NCBI RefSeq assembly: GCF_003967355.1
Contig: NZ_BIFH01000027.1
Span: 1 to 64,000 of the forward strand
Direction of reading: 5' to 3'
DNA: 64,000 nt
DNA from: Embleya hyalina
GTDB lineage: Bacteria; Actinomycetota; Actinomycetes; Streptomycetales; Streptomycetaceae
Shown here: in pieces, positions 34,768-43,227 of the stretch
Position numbering within the stretch: the first letter of the stretch is position 1
Layout: the number at the start of each line of letters is the position of its first letter
Made by a program: the position numbers and the translations under genes
Notes under the pieces: model-generated
What the model was told of the DNA's origin: nothing
Seen by the model: the letters and a program-made list of their open reading frames with translations, nothing else
The model's database searches: none

Positions 34768-35373
34768 TCAGCCCACCGGCGAGGCCCCGATCACCGGCAC
34801 CAGCTCCGCCGGCAGCGGATACACCGTCTCGACCGGCAACAACGCCCGAGCGGCGTCGTGATCACCGACGCGGACCAGGTCGCGCACCCGATGCGCGAGC
34901 GCGGTCACGTCGGTGATCCGGCGCGTCCACTCGTCGGCGTAGGCGCGCGTCGCCCACCCGGCCAGCCCGAGCTGCAACGAACGATGCGCCAACGGCCGCA
35001 GATCCAGGTCGCGTTCGGGATCCCACTGGATCCGCACCGCGGTCGCGTGCAGCCGCCGGCCCCAGGCGTCGCGGTCGGGGTGGGTGCGGGGCTCGTAGTG
35101 GCTCAGGCACGCCCCCGCCAGCGCCGCCTCGAAACCCGCGCGGTCGATCTCCAGGGCGAGCACCCGCTCCTGGCGCGGCTTCCCGGCCCACCCGCTGCGG
35201 TACATCATCCAGGTGAAGCTGGGCTTGACCCAGGTCATCCGCTCCCGGCTCCAGGTGTCCGGAAATCGCCCGTCCCGGACGGCCGCGTCGGCGATCTGCG
35301 GCTTGTACGCCTGGTACACGGTGATCGTGTCCTCGCTCCACAGCGCGCGTATCTGCCGATGGGGTACGTCCAT
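34768..35373 (-). CDS. DUF4291 domain protein
   Basis: This 201-residue protein is a full-length DUF4291 member: RQIRALWSEDTITVYQAYKP near the start, then RERMTWVKPSFTWMMYRSGW and QERVLALEIDR, with the conserved Tyr, Trp and Arg residues of the family. The function is unknown, and the family is widespread in bacteria and fungi. The ATG at 35373 is divergent from the acyl-CoA dehydrogenase operon with 246 bp between. Sharing that promoter region does not by itself imply shared function. Confidence 0.85.
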   Translation of the reverse strand: MDVPHRQIRALWSEDTITVYQAYKPQIADAAVRDGRFPDTWSRERMTWVKPSFTWMMYRSGWAGKPRQERVLALEIDRAGFEAALAGACLSHYEPRTHPDRDAWGRRLHATAVRIQWDPERDLDLRPLAHRSLQLGLAGWATRAYADEWTRRITDVTALAHRVRDLVRVGDHDAARALLPVETVYPLPAELVPVIGASPVG

Positions 35374-35445
35374 GCCCGCAAGTGTGGCGGCCCCGCCCGG
35401 GCCCGATCCACCCGTTTTCCGCGCGCCGGCCGGCATCGAAAAAAT

Positions 35446-35482
35446 GCTTGATATTGACAAGCGATCCCGAGTCGGAGAGATT
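35446..35482 (+). promoter_or_regulatory. Candidate promoter and overlapping operator of steroid-type operon
   Basis: A consensus -35 TTGACA at 35454-35459 is followed 17 bp later by a weak -10 (GAGATT, 35477-35482). An inverted repeat GCTTG (35446-35450), 7 bp, CAAGC (35458-35462) covers the -35 element, the position expected for a repressor such as a TetR-family acyl-CoA-responsive regulator. The transcript would have a leader of about 130 bases before the first gene. Confidence 0.4.
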
Positions 35483-35619
35483 CGACGTGCCGGGTGACAC
35501 GCGTTCCCGGTCCGTATCGATGTGCAGCGCGGGGCAGACCCGACCGCGACCCTTCCGTGCCCGGCGGGCGTCGACCCGCGTCGCGACCACGCGATCCACG
35601 CACGTGAAGGAGCAGTGAC

Positions 35620-36801
35620 GTGCATCTCGCCCCGACCCCGGCGCAGGACGCTCTGCGGGCAGAGCTGCGGGACTATTTCACCCGGCTGATCACCCCCGAC
35701 GTCCGCGCGGACCTCGACCGCGAGGGCGAGGCAGGCGGTCCGACCACCCGGCGGGTGCGCCGACGACTGGGCTCCGACGGCTGGCTCGGCATCGGGTGGC
35801 CGACCGAGTACGGCGGGCAGGGCAAGGGCCCGGAGATGCAGTTCATCTTCTTCGACGAGGCGTATCGCGCCGGCGCGCCCGTGTCGATGGTCACCCTCAA
35901 CACCGTCGGCCCGACCCTGATGAAGTTCGGCACCGAGGCGCAGAAGAGCTACTACCTGCCGCGCATCCTGTCCGGCGAGATCATCTTCGCGATCGGCTAC
36001 AGCGAACCCTCGGCCGGCACCGACCTGGCCTCGCTGCGCACCCGCGCGGTGCGCGACGGCGACGAGTGGGTGATCAACGGGCAGAAGATCTTCACCTCGA
36101 CCGCCCAGGGCGCGGACTGGATCTGGCTCGCCTGCCGCACCGACGTGGACGCCCCCAAGCACAAGGGCATCACGATGATCCTGGTGCCGACCACCGACCC
36201 GGGCTTCTCCTGGACCCCGATCGTCACCGTCGGCGGGATGACCACCACGGCGACGTACTACGACGACATCCGGGTGCCCTACGACAACCTGGTGTTCGAG
36301 GAGAACTCGGGCTGGAAGCTGCTCACCAACCAGCTCAACCACGAGCGGGTCGCGCTCGCCGCGCTCGGCATGCAGGCCGAGGACTTCTTCGCCGAGGTGC
36401 TGGCGTGGGCGCGCGAGACCGAGGTGGAACCCGGCGTCAAGGTGATCGACCAGCCGTGGGTGCGGCTCAAGCTGGCCGAGACCTACGCGCGCCTGTCCGC
36501 CGTACGCATGTTCAGCTGGCGCCTGGTGCACGACGTCGGCAACAACACGCTCAACCCCGGTGACGCGTCGGGCGTGAAGTTCTTCGGCACCGAAGGTGCC
36601 ATCGAGGTGTATCGCAACCTGATGGAGATCGTCGGCCCCGACGCGACGCTGCGACCGAGATCGCCCGGCGCGTTCGGCGACGGACTCCTGGAGGCGATGA
36701 ACCGCCGCGCCCAGATCAACACCTTCGGCGGCGGCGTCAGCGAGGTCCAGCGGGAGATCGTCGCCATGGTCCGCCTTGGCATGACGCGAGTGAAGCGGTG
36801 A
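35620..36801 (+). CDS. Acyl-CoA dehydrogenase, ChsE2/FadE29-like
   Basis: This 393-residue flavoprotein has the acyl-CoA dehydrogenase fold: GWLGIGWPTEYGGQG, FAIGYSEPSAGTDLASLRTRAV (FAD-binding signature) and a C-terminal FGGGVSEVQREIVA. It resembles mycobacterial FadE29 (ChsE2), including the conserved SWTPI and NATYY-like TTATYYDDIRVP region. ChsE2 forms an obligate alpha2beta2 enzyme with ChsE1 that desaturates the three-carbon steroid side-chain CoA thioester. A ChsE1-like partner is encoded two genes downstream. The GTG at 35620 has AAGGAG upstream. It is the first gene of a five-gene coupled operon. The family is clear and the steroid substrate is inferred from the gene set. Confidence 0.85.
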   Translation: MHLAPTPAQDALRAELRDYFTRLITPDVRADLDREGEAGGPTTRRVRRRLGSDGWLGIGWPTEYGGQGKGPEMQFIFFDEAYRAGAPVSMVTLNTVGPTLMKFGTEAQKSYYLPRILSGEIIFAIGYSEPSAGTDLASLRTRAVRDGDEWVINGQKIFTSTAQGADWIWLACRTDVDAPKHKGITMILVPTTDPGFSWTPIVTVGGMTTTATYYDDIRVPYDNLVFEENSGWKLLTNQLNHERVALAALGMQAEDFFAEVLAWARETEVEPGVKVIDQPWVRLKLAETYARLSAVRMFSWRLVHDVGNNTLNPGDASGVKFFGTEGAIEVYRNLMEIVGPDATLRPRSPGAFGDGLLEAMNRRAQINTFGGGVSEVQREIVAMVRLGMTRVKR

Positions 36802-37781
36802 AGGACGAGATGACGGACACCACCAGCCGGGACAAGGCCGCCTTCCTCGCGGTCGTCAAGAAGTACGAGGGTGTGCACGACCAGTCGGGCATAGTCGCGC
36901 TCGATCCGGTCAACGGGCCGATGATCCGGCACTGGGCCGAGGCCATGGGCGACACGAACCCGGTCTACACCGATCCCGAGGCCGCCGCGGCGACCCACTT
37001 CGGCGAGGTGGTCGCGCCCGCGACCATGCTCCAGGTGTGGATCATGCGCGGGATGGACGCGGGCCTGGCGGTCAACACGGTCACCGGCGAGTTGTACAAA
37101 CACTTCACCGACAACGGCTTCGGCTCGGTCGTGGCGACGAACTGCGAGCAGGAGTACATCCGGCCGCTGCGGCTGGGCGAGGTGGTGCAGTACGACCAGC
37201 TGATCGAGACGGTGTCCGAGGAGAAGACCACGGGTCTCGGCGTCGGCCACTTCATCACCACGCTGGTCAACATCTACGTCGAGGGCGAGGCCGGCCGCGA
37301 ACTGATCGGCACGCACCGCTTCCGGATCCTGCGCTACACACCGCACCGGAAGAAGCCGAAGGCCGCGCCGGCGGAGCGTGCGCTGCGCCCGCGCAAGGTG
37401 GTCAACAGGGACAACCGGGCCTACTGGGACGGCGTGGCCGAGGGAAAGCTGCTGTTCCAGAAGTGCACGGCCTGCGCCACCCCGCGCTTCCCGTTCGCGC
37501 CCGGATGCAACCACTGCGCGTCGCTGGAGTGGGAGAGCGTCGAGTCGGCCGGCGCGGGCGTCGTCTACTCGCACGTCACCATGCACTACCCGAAGTTCCC
37601 GGCGTTCGACATGCCCTACGCGGTCGGCCTGATCGAACTCGACGAGGGTGTCCGGATGCTCGGCAACGTGCTGGGCGTGACGCACGACGAGGTGCGGATC
37701 GGACAGCGGGTGCAGGTCGAGTTCGTGACCCACGACGCCGAGTTGACCGTGCCCGCGTTCCGAGTGGTCGGGGAGAACTGA
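36798..37781 (+). CDS. MaoC-like/DUF35 fusion protein, ChsH2-like
   Basis: This 327-residue protein has an N-terminal MaoC hot-dog domain (about 20-180; PVNGPMIRHWAEAMGDTNPVYTDPEAA) and a C-terminal DUF35 zinc-ribbon/OB-fold domain (about 205-327) with the four Cys of KCTACATPRFPFAPGCNHC. Mycobacterial ChsH2 has exactly this layout. Its MaoC part pairs with ChsH1 to hydrate the enoyl-CoA, and its DUF35 part binds and stabilises the Ltp2 aldolase. Both partners are encoded downstream. The GTG at 36798 overlaps the preceding stop by 4 bp. The hydratase catalytic dyad is expected in the partner subunit. Confidence 0.87.
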   Translation: MKDEMTDTTSRDKAAFLAVVKKYEGVHDQSGIVALDPVNGPMIRHWAEAMGDTNPVYTDPEAAAATHFGEVVAPATMLQVWIMRGMDAGLAVNTVTGELYKHFTDNGFGSVVATNCEQEYIRPLRLGEVVQYDQLIETVSEEKTTGLGVGHFITTLVNIYVEGEAGRELIGTHRFRILRYTPHRKKPKAAPAERALRPRKVVNRDNRAYWDGVAEGKLLFQKCTACATPRFPFAPGCNHCASLEWESVESAGAGVVYSHVTMHYPKFPAFDMPYAVGLIELDEGVRMLGNVLGVTHDEVRIGQRVQVEFVTHDAELTVPAFRVVGEN

Positions 37782-38908
37782 TGGACTTCAACCTCACCGA
37801 GGACCAGCGGGACCTGGTCGCGCTGGCCGAGCGCATCCTCGCCGACCAGTCCACCGACGAGCGGCTGAAGAAGCTCGCCCAGTCCGGCGCGGACCTGGAC
37901 GCGGAGCTGTGGGGCCGGGTCGCCGAGGCGGGCCTGGTCGGCGCGCTGATCCCGGAGGAGCACGGCGGCGGCGACCTGGGCCTGGTCGGGCTCGCGCTGC
38001 TGCTGGAGCAGCAGGGTCGGTTCACCGCGCAGATCCCGCTCTTGGACACGGTCGTCTACGGGCTGCTGCCGCTGCTGCGGTTCGGTACGTCGGCGGCGGT
38101 CGAGCGCGAACTGCCCGGCCTGCTGGACGGTTCGCGGATCGTGGCCGGTGCGCTCGCCGAGGTCGGCGCGGCGCTGCCGGCCGTGCCGAGGACGACCGCC
38201 CGCCGCGACGGGGCGGGTTTTCGGCTCGACGGCGCGAAGCGGGCGGTGCCGTGGCTGACCGTGGCCCACCGGGTCCTGGTCACCGCGTCGCTGGACGGTG
38301 CGCTCGCGGTGTTCACGGTGGACGCCGACGCGGCGGGCGTGGCGATCGAGGCCGCGCCGACCACCGCGCCGTGGGCGTCGGGCAACCTGACGCTGACCGA
38401 CGCGCCGGCCACGCTGCTCGGCGACGCCGAGGCGGGCGCGGAGATCGCCGCCTGGATCGTGGACCGCGCGCGGGTCGCGCTGGCCGCGCAGCAGGTGGGC
38501 GTGTGCGAGCGCGGCCTGGCCCGCACGGTCGAACACGTGAACACCCGCGAGCAGTTCGGCAAGCCGCTGGCCACCAAGCAGGGCGTGATGTTGCGCGCCG
38601 CCGAGGCGTACATGGACACCGAGGCCATCCGGGTCACCACGCTCGAGGCCGCGTGGCGCATGGACCGCGGCGAGGCGGCCACGGAACAGGCGCTGGTGGC
38701 CCGCTGGTACGCCTCCGAGGCGGGCAAGCGGGTGGTGCACGCGTGCCAGCACCTGCACGGCGGCACCGGCTCCGACATCGACCATCCGATCCACCGCCAC
38801 TTCCTGTGGGGCCGTCAGATCGACGTGACCCTGGGCAGCGGCATCCAGCACCTCGCCGCGCTCGGCGACCTGCTCGCCCACGTGCCCGCCCAGGGAGGCA
38901 ACCGATGA
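37781..38908 (+). CDS. Acyl-CoA dehydrogenase, ChsE1/FadE28-like
   Basis: This 375-residue acyl-CoA dehydrogenase-fold protein is divergent in its first half (MDFNLTEDQRDLVALAERIL, then GLVGALIPEEHGGGDLGLVG). The C-terminal half is better conserved (TREQFGKPLATKQGVMLRAAEAYMD, then CQHLHGGTGSDIDHPIHRHFLWGRQI). This asymmetric pattern is that of the ChsE1/FadE28 subunit, which supplies part of the active site of the ChsE1-ChsE2 heterotetramer. The ATG at 37781 overlaps the preceding stop by one base. Its stop overlaps the next gene's start (ATGA). The substrate is inferred from the operon. Confidence 0.85.
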   Translation: MDFNLTEDQRDLVALAERILADQSTDERLKKLAQSGADLDAELWGRVAEAGLVGALIPEEHGGGDLGLVGLALLLEQQGRFTAQIPLLDTVVYGLLPLLRFGTSAAVERELPGLLDGSRIVAGALAEVGAALPAVPRTTARRDGAGFRLDGAKRAVPWLTVAHRVLVTASLDGALAVFTVDADAAGVAIEAAPTTAPWASGNLTLTDAPATLLGDAEAGAEIAAWIVDRARVALAAQQVGVCERGLARTVEHVNTREQFGKPLATKQGVMLRAAEAYMDTEAIRVTTLEAAWRMDRGEAATEQALVARWYASEAGKRVVHACQHLHGGTGSDIDHPIHRHFLWGRQIDVTLGSGIQHLAALGDLLAHVPAQGGNR

Positions 38909-39354
38909 CCACCGCGAACCCGGCGAGCCTGACCCACGCGGAGGTGTCCGTCGGCGACGAACTGCCGCCGCTGGTCCTTCCGTTGACCCGCACGCTGATC
39001 GTCGCGACGGCCCTGGCCACCCGCGACTTCCAGGACGTGCACCACGATCCGCAACTGGCCGCGGACAAGGGCTCGCCGGACATCTTCATGAACATCCTGA
39101 CCAGCAACGGCCTGGTCGGGCGCTACATCACCGACTGGGCGGGTCCCGAGACCGAGTTGCGCAAGGTCGCGATCCGGCTCGGCGCCCCGAACTACCCCGG
39201 CGACACCATGACCCTGACCGGCACGGTGACCGCCAAGCCCACCGCCGAGGACGGCACCCCGCTCGTGGAGATCGCGGTCGTCGGCGCCAACAAGCTCGGC
39301 AACCACGTCACCGGCACGGTCACGGTGAAGCTGCCGGAAGGAGCCGACGCGTGA
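38905..39354 (+). CDS. MaoC-family hydratase subunit, ChsH1-like
   Basis: This 149-residue single hot-dog domain has the MaoC hydratase motif: ATRDFQDVHHDPQLAADKGSPDIFMNILTSNGLVGRYITDW, with Asp and His placed as the catalytic dyad. ChsH1 is the catalytic partner of ChsH2 in the steroid side-chain enoyl-CoA hydratase. The genes around it match that complex in kind and order. The ATG at 38905 has GGGAGG upstream and overlaps the preceding stop. The last base triplet overlaps the next GTG (GTGA), so the complex subunits are made in step. Confidence 0.87.
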   Translation: MTTANPASLTHAEVSVGDELPPLVLPLTRTLIVATALATRDFQDVHHDPQLAADKGSPDIFMNILTSNGLVGRYITDWAGPETELRKVAIRLGAPNYPGDTMTLTGTVTAKPTAEDGTPLVEIAVVGANKLGNHVTGTVTVKLPEGADA

Positions 39355-40532
39355 GCCTCGAGCATGCCGACAACCTGCGCGGGAAGGCCGCCATCGCCGG
39401 GATCGGCGCGACCGAGTTCTCCAAGGAGTCCGGCCGCAGCGAACTGCGCCTGGCCGTCGAGGCGGTGGGCGCGGCCCTCGCCGACGCCGGGATCGCCCCG
39501 TCCGAGGTGGACGGCCTGGTCAGCTTCACCATGGACACCAACCCCGAGATCGCGGTCGCCGCCGCGGCCGGGATCGGCGACCTGACCTTCTTCAGCCGGA
39601 TCCACTACGGCGGCGGCGCGGCCTGCGCCACCGTCGCCCAGGCCGCGATGGCGGTCGCCACGGGTGTCGCCGACGTGGTGGTCTGCTACCGCGCGTTCAA
39701 CGAGCGCTCCGGCCGCCGCTTCGGCTCCGGCGTGCTCCAGCGCGACCCCACGGTCGAGGGGGTGGGCCTGGGCTGGAACATGCCGCACGGCCTGCTCACC
39801 CCGGCCTCGTGGGTGGCCATGTTCGCGCAGCGCTACCTGCACGTGTACGGCGCGACCACCGAGGCGTTCGGCCACGTCGCGGTGGCCGACCGCAAGCACG
39901 CGGCGAACAACCCGAAGGCGTACTTCTACGGCAAGCCGATCACTCTCGAGGATCACCAGAGCTCGCGGTGGATCGTCGAGCCGATGCGCCTGCTCGACTG
40001 CTGCCAGGAGACCGACGGCGCGCAGGCGATCGTGGTGGTGAGCGCCGAGCGGGCCAGGGATCTGAGGCACAAGCCCGCCGTCATCAACGCCGCGGCGCAG
40101 GGCGCGGGCCGCCTCCAGGACCAGATGACCAGCTTCTACCGGGACGGGATGACCGGGCTGGCCGAGATGGGCGTGGTCGCCAAGCAGTTGTGGCAGACGT
40201 CCGGGCTCACCCCCGACGACATCCAGACCGCGGTGCTCTACGACCACTTCACCCCGTTCGTGCTGATGCAGCTGGAGGAGTTCGGCTTCTGCGGGCGCGG
40301 CGAGGCACCGGCGTTCGTCGCGAACGGCGGCCTGGAGCTGGGCGGCAAGCTGCCGACGAACACGCACGGCGGGCAGTTGGGCGAGGCGTACCTGCACGGG
40401 ATGAACGGCATCGCCGAGGGGGTCCGGCAGATCCGGGGCAGCTCGGTCAACCAGGTCGAGAACGTGCACAACGTGCTGGTGACCGCGGGTACCGGGGTGC
40501 CGACGTCAGGACTGGTGCTGGGCGTGGAGTAG
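39351..40532 (+). CDS. Lipid-transfer protein/thiolase, Ltp2-like aldolase
   Basis: This 393-residue thiolase-fold protein is of the SCP-x/lipid-transfer type. It has GIGATEFSKESGRSELRLAVEAV at the start, IHYGGGAACATVAQAAMAVATG where thiolases carry the nucleophilic Cys loop, and the C-terminal TAVLYDHFTPFVLMQLEEFGFC and LPTNTHGGQLGEAYLHGMNGIAEGVRQIRG. Ltp2 is a retro-aldolase that releases propionyl-CoA from the hydrated steroid side chain and needs the ChsH2 DUF35 domain. Here that partner is encoded in the same operon. The GTG start overlaps the ChsH1-like stop. It is the last gene of the operon. Confidence 0.87.
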   Translation: MSLEHADNLRGKAAIAGIGATEFSKESGRSELRLAVEAVGAALADAGIAPSEVDGLVSFTMDTNPEIAVAAAAGIGDLTFFSRIHYGGGAACATVAQAAMAVATGVADVVVCYRAFNERSGRRFGSGVLQRDPTVEGVGLGWNMPHGLLTPASWVAMFAQRYLHVYGATTEAFGHVAVADRKHAANNPKAYFYGKPITLEDHQSSRWIVEPMRLLDCCQETDGAQAIVVVSAERARDLRHKPAVINAAAQGAGRLQDQMTSFYRDGMTGLAEMGVVAKQLWQTSGLTPDDIQTAVLYDHFTPFVLMQLEEFGFCGRGEAPAFVANGGLELGGKLPTNTHGGQLGEAYLHGMNGIAEGVRQIRGSSVNQVENVHNVLVTAGTGVPTSGLVLGVE

Positions 40533-40661
40533 CGGGCGACGACCTGCCCCCACTGGGCCGCCCGGGTGACGCTTCGGCGTGTCGTCCGGGCGGTCCGCCG
40601 GTTTCGCCGTCGGCCGTGCCCAGCGTGGTGGGAGTCCGTTCCCGCCAGGCCAGGAGGTCTC

Positions 40662-41468
40662 GTGCGCGCTCTGCTCACTCGTCGGATCGCCTCGACCGTG
40701 TTACTCGTCGCCGTACTCGGCCTGCTCCCCGCCGGGCTCGCCGAGGGGGCCACCGCACGGTCGGGACGGTCATTCTTCGTCTCCGGCCCGGGTTTCGACA
40801 CCTGCGAGACACCCACCGTGGAGACCATGCAGGCCTGGCGCGAGTCGCCGTACAAGGTGGTCGGCATCTATGTCGCGGGCGACAACCGGGCCTGCAAGAG
40901 CACCCGGCTGACCCGCGACTGGGTTACCGCCGTGCATCGCCAGGGCTGGGACTTCCTGCCCATCCAGGTCGGCTCGCAGGCGCCGTGCTCGCAGGCGCGC
41001 AAGCCGGGTCGGATCGATCCGGCGCAGGCCGCGCGGCAGGGTGTCGCGGAGGCGGACGACATGGTGGACCGCAGCACCGCGCTCGGGTTCCGGCGGGGCA
41101 GCGCGGTCTGGTTCGACATGGAGGCGTACGACAACACCGACGCCGCGTGCCGCGCCGCGGTGCTCGACTTCGTCTCGGCGTGGTCCGACCGGGTCCGCGA
41201 GCGCGGCTTCGTGGCCGGCTACTACAGCAGCCTGGACTCCGGGGTCGCCGACCTGGTCCAGGCGGTCGGCAGCCGCTCGGTCCCGGACGCGATCTGGTAC
41301 GCCCGCTGGGACGACAAGGCGGTGACCAGCGGCGACGGCGCGCTGCCCGACGGGTACTGGCACGGAAACCGGGTGCACCAGTACAGCGGCAACGTCACCG
41401 AGACGTATGGCGGCCGGACCCTGTCCATCGACCGCAACGCGGTGGACGGGCCGGTCGGGGCGTTCTGA
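40662..41468 (+). CDS. Secreted DUF1906 glycoside-hydrolase-like protein
   Basis: This 268-residue secreted protein has a signal peptide (residues 1 to about 31, with a basic N-terminus and the core TVLLVAVLGLLPAGLAEGA). A DUF1906 domain of GH25-like TIM-barrel fold fills the rest: SGPGFDTCETPTVETMQAW, YKVVGIYVAGDNRACKS, GSAVWFDMEAYDN (the acidic pair typical of the active site), and GFVAGYYSSL. The family is thought to cleave cell-wall or other glycans, though activity has rarely been shown. The GTG at 40662 has a perfect AGGAGG. It follows the steroid-type operon by 129 bp and is probably an independent unit. Confidence 0.85.
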   Translation: MRALLTRRIASTVLLVAVLGLLPAGLAEGATARSGRSFFVSGPGFDTCETPTVETMQAWRESPYKVVGIYVAGDNRACKSTRLTRDWVTAVHRQGWDFLPIQVGSQAPCSQARKPGRIDPAQAARQGVAEADDMVDRSTALGFRRGSAVWFDMEAYDNTDAACRAAVLDFVSAWSDRVRERGFVAGYYSSLDSGVADLVQAVGSRSVPDAIWYARWDDKAVTSGDGALPDGYWHGNRVHQYSGNVTETYGGRTLSIDRNAVDGPVGAF

Positions 41469-41480
41469 GCACCCCGGGAC

Positions 41481-41511
41481 CGTCGGCCGGGCCGGGTGGG
41501 CCCGGCCGACG
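41481..41511. terminator. Hairpin terminator, convergent
   Basis: A 13-bp perfect stem (41481-41493 with 41499-41511) lies between the DUF1906 and acyl-CoA ligase stops. It is followed by two near-identical GGCCGGCGGGTGCC segments (about 41530-41565). Confidence 0.7.
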
Positions 41512-41571
41512 GGTGTCCGGGACCCGCGGCCGGCGGGTGCCGGGGACCCGTCGGCCGGCGGGTGCCCCGGG

Positions 41572-43227
41572 TCAGCCTCGGTCGACCTCGCTGACCTCCA
41601 GCGTGCCCTCCGCGTACTGCCGGCGGATCACCTTCTTGTCGAACTTGCCGACGCTCGTCTTCGGTACGGCGGCGATCAGGCTCCACCGCTCGGGCACCTG
41701 CCAGCGGGCCACCTGTCCCGCGAGGTAGTCGCGCAACTGCTCGACGGTGGTCTCCGCGCCCTCGCGCAACACCACCGTCGCCAGCGGGCGTTCGCCCCAC
41801 TTGTCGTCGGGCACGCCCACCACGGCCGCCTCGACCACGTCCGCGTGGCCCATCAGCGTGTTCTCCAACTCGACCGACGAGATCCACTCGCCGCCCGACT
41901 TGATCACGTCCTTGGCCCGGTCGGTCAGCCGCAGGAAGCCGTCGGCGGTGATCGTGCCGACGTCGCCGGTGTACAGCCAGCCGTCCTTGAACCGGCCGCC
42001 GCCACTGGCGTCCGCCGAGCCCTCGTCGCCGATGTACGCGCCCGCGATCCACGGTCCGCGCACCAGCAGTTCGCCCACCGACTCGCCGTCGAACGGCATC
42101 TCCGTGCCGTCCGGGCCGACCAGGCGGGCCTGCACCGACGCGGGCAGGCGCCCCTGCGAGATCCGGTACGGGAACGCCTCGTCGCCGGTCAGCCCGGCCG
42201 GCGGGCGGGCCACCGAGCCCAGCGGCGAGGTCTCGGTCATCCCCCACGCGTGGATGATCCGGACCCCGTGCCGCTCCTCGAAGGCGTGCATCAGGCCGGG
42301 CGGGCAGGCCGAACCGCCGACCACGACCTCCTCGAGCGAGGACACGTCGGTCTTGTGCACGTCGAGGTAGTCGAGCAGCCCGGTCCAGATGGTCGGCACC
42401 GCGGCGGCGAACGTCGGCTTCTCCGCCGCGATCATCGTGGCCAGCGGCCCCGGCTGAAGGAAACGGTCCGGCATCAGGATCGACGCACCGCACAACATCG
42501 CGGCGTACGGCAGGCCCCACGCGTTGACGTGGAACATCGGTACGACCGGCAGCAGCAGGTCCCCGGGGCCCAGGCCGAAGCCCTCCATCGTGCACACCTG
42601 CATGCTGTGCAGGTAGGTCGACCGGTGGCTGTAGACGACGCCCTTGGGGTTGCCGGTGGTGCCGGAGGTGTAACACATCGCGGCGCCCTGGCGCTCGTCG
42701 ATGTCCTCGGCCCAGTCGAACTCGGTCGGCCGGCCCGCGAGCAGGTCGTCGTAGCGGTGCACCGGCTTGCCGCACTCGGCGAGCGGGGTCAGGTCGGTGT
42801 CCGCGCCGGTGACCACCACGTGTTCGACCGTGGTCAGCATGGGCAGCAGCGGGGCGGCGAGCGCGGCCAGCGAGCCGTCCAGGATCAGGACCCGGTCGTC
42901 GGCGTGGTTCGCGATGTAGACCAGCTGCTCGGGTGGCAGCCGCAGGTTGAGCGTGTGCAGCACCGCGCCCATCGACGGGACCGCCAGGTAGCACTCCAGG
43001 TGCTCCTGGTTGTTCCACAGGAAGGTGGCGACCCGCTCGTCGCCGGTGACGCCGAGTTCGCGCAGTGCGTGCGCCAGTTGCGCGGATCGTCGGCCGACCT
43101 CGGCGTAGGTGGTCCGGCGCGGCGCGCCGCCGGTCCAGGTCACCACCTCCGAGCCGCCGTGCACCGTGGTGCCGTGTCGCATGATGCGAGCGATCGTCAA
43201 CGGCACGTCCTGCATCGTGCTCAGCAC
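41572..43227 (-). CDS. Acyl-CoA ligase (AlkK-like fatty-acid-CoA synthetase)
   Basis: This 551-residue AMP-forming ligase has the P-loop-like CYTSGTTGNPKGVVYSHRS, the adenine motif HAWGMTETSPLG, the hinge region YTGDVGTITADGFLRLTDRAKDVIKSGGEWISSVELEN, and the C-terminal catalytic Lys in KTSVGKFDKK. The IKSGGEWISS variant places it in the AlkK/medium-chain branch. It activates a carboxylate with ATP and CoA. The GTG at 43227 has GGGAGG 8 bp upstream. It is on the opposite strand 1 kb after the steroid-type operon and could activate its substrate, but nothing in the sequence proves that. Confidence 0.88.
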   Translation of the reverse strand: MLSTMQDVPLTIARIMRHGTTVHGGSEVVTWTGGAPRRTTYAEVGRRSAQLAHALRELGVTGDERVATFLWNNQEHLECYLAVPSMGAVLHTLNLRLPPEQLVYIANHADDRVLILDGSLAALAAPLLPMLTTVEHVVVTGADTDLTPLAECGKPVHRYDDLLAGRPTEFDWAEDIDERQGAAMCYTSGTTGNPKGVVYSHRSTYLHSMQVCTMEGFGLGPGDLLLPVVPMFHVNAWGLPYAAMLCGASILMPDRFLQPGPLATMIAAEKPTFAAAVPTIWTGLLDYLDVHKTDVSSLEEVVVGGSACPPGLMHAFEERHGVRIIHAWGMTETSPLGSVARPPAGLTGDEAFPYRISQGRLPASVQARLVGPDGTEMPFDGESVGELLVRGPWIAGAYIGDEGSADASGGGRFKDGWLYTGDVGTITADGFLRLTDRAKDVIKSGGEWISSVELENTLMGHADVVEAAVVGVPDDKWGERPLATVVLREGAETTVEQLRDYLAGQVARWQVPERWSLIAAVPKTSVGKFDKKVIRRQYAEGTLEVSEVDRG

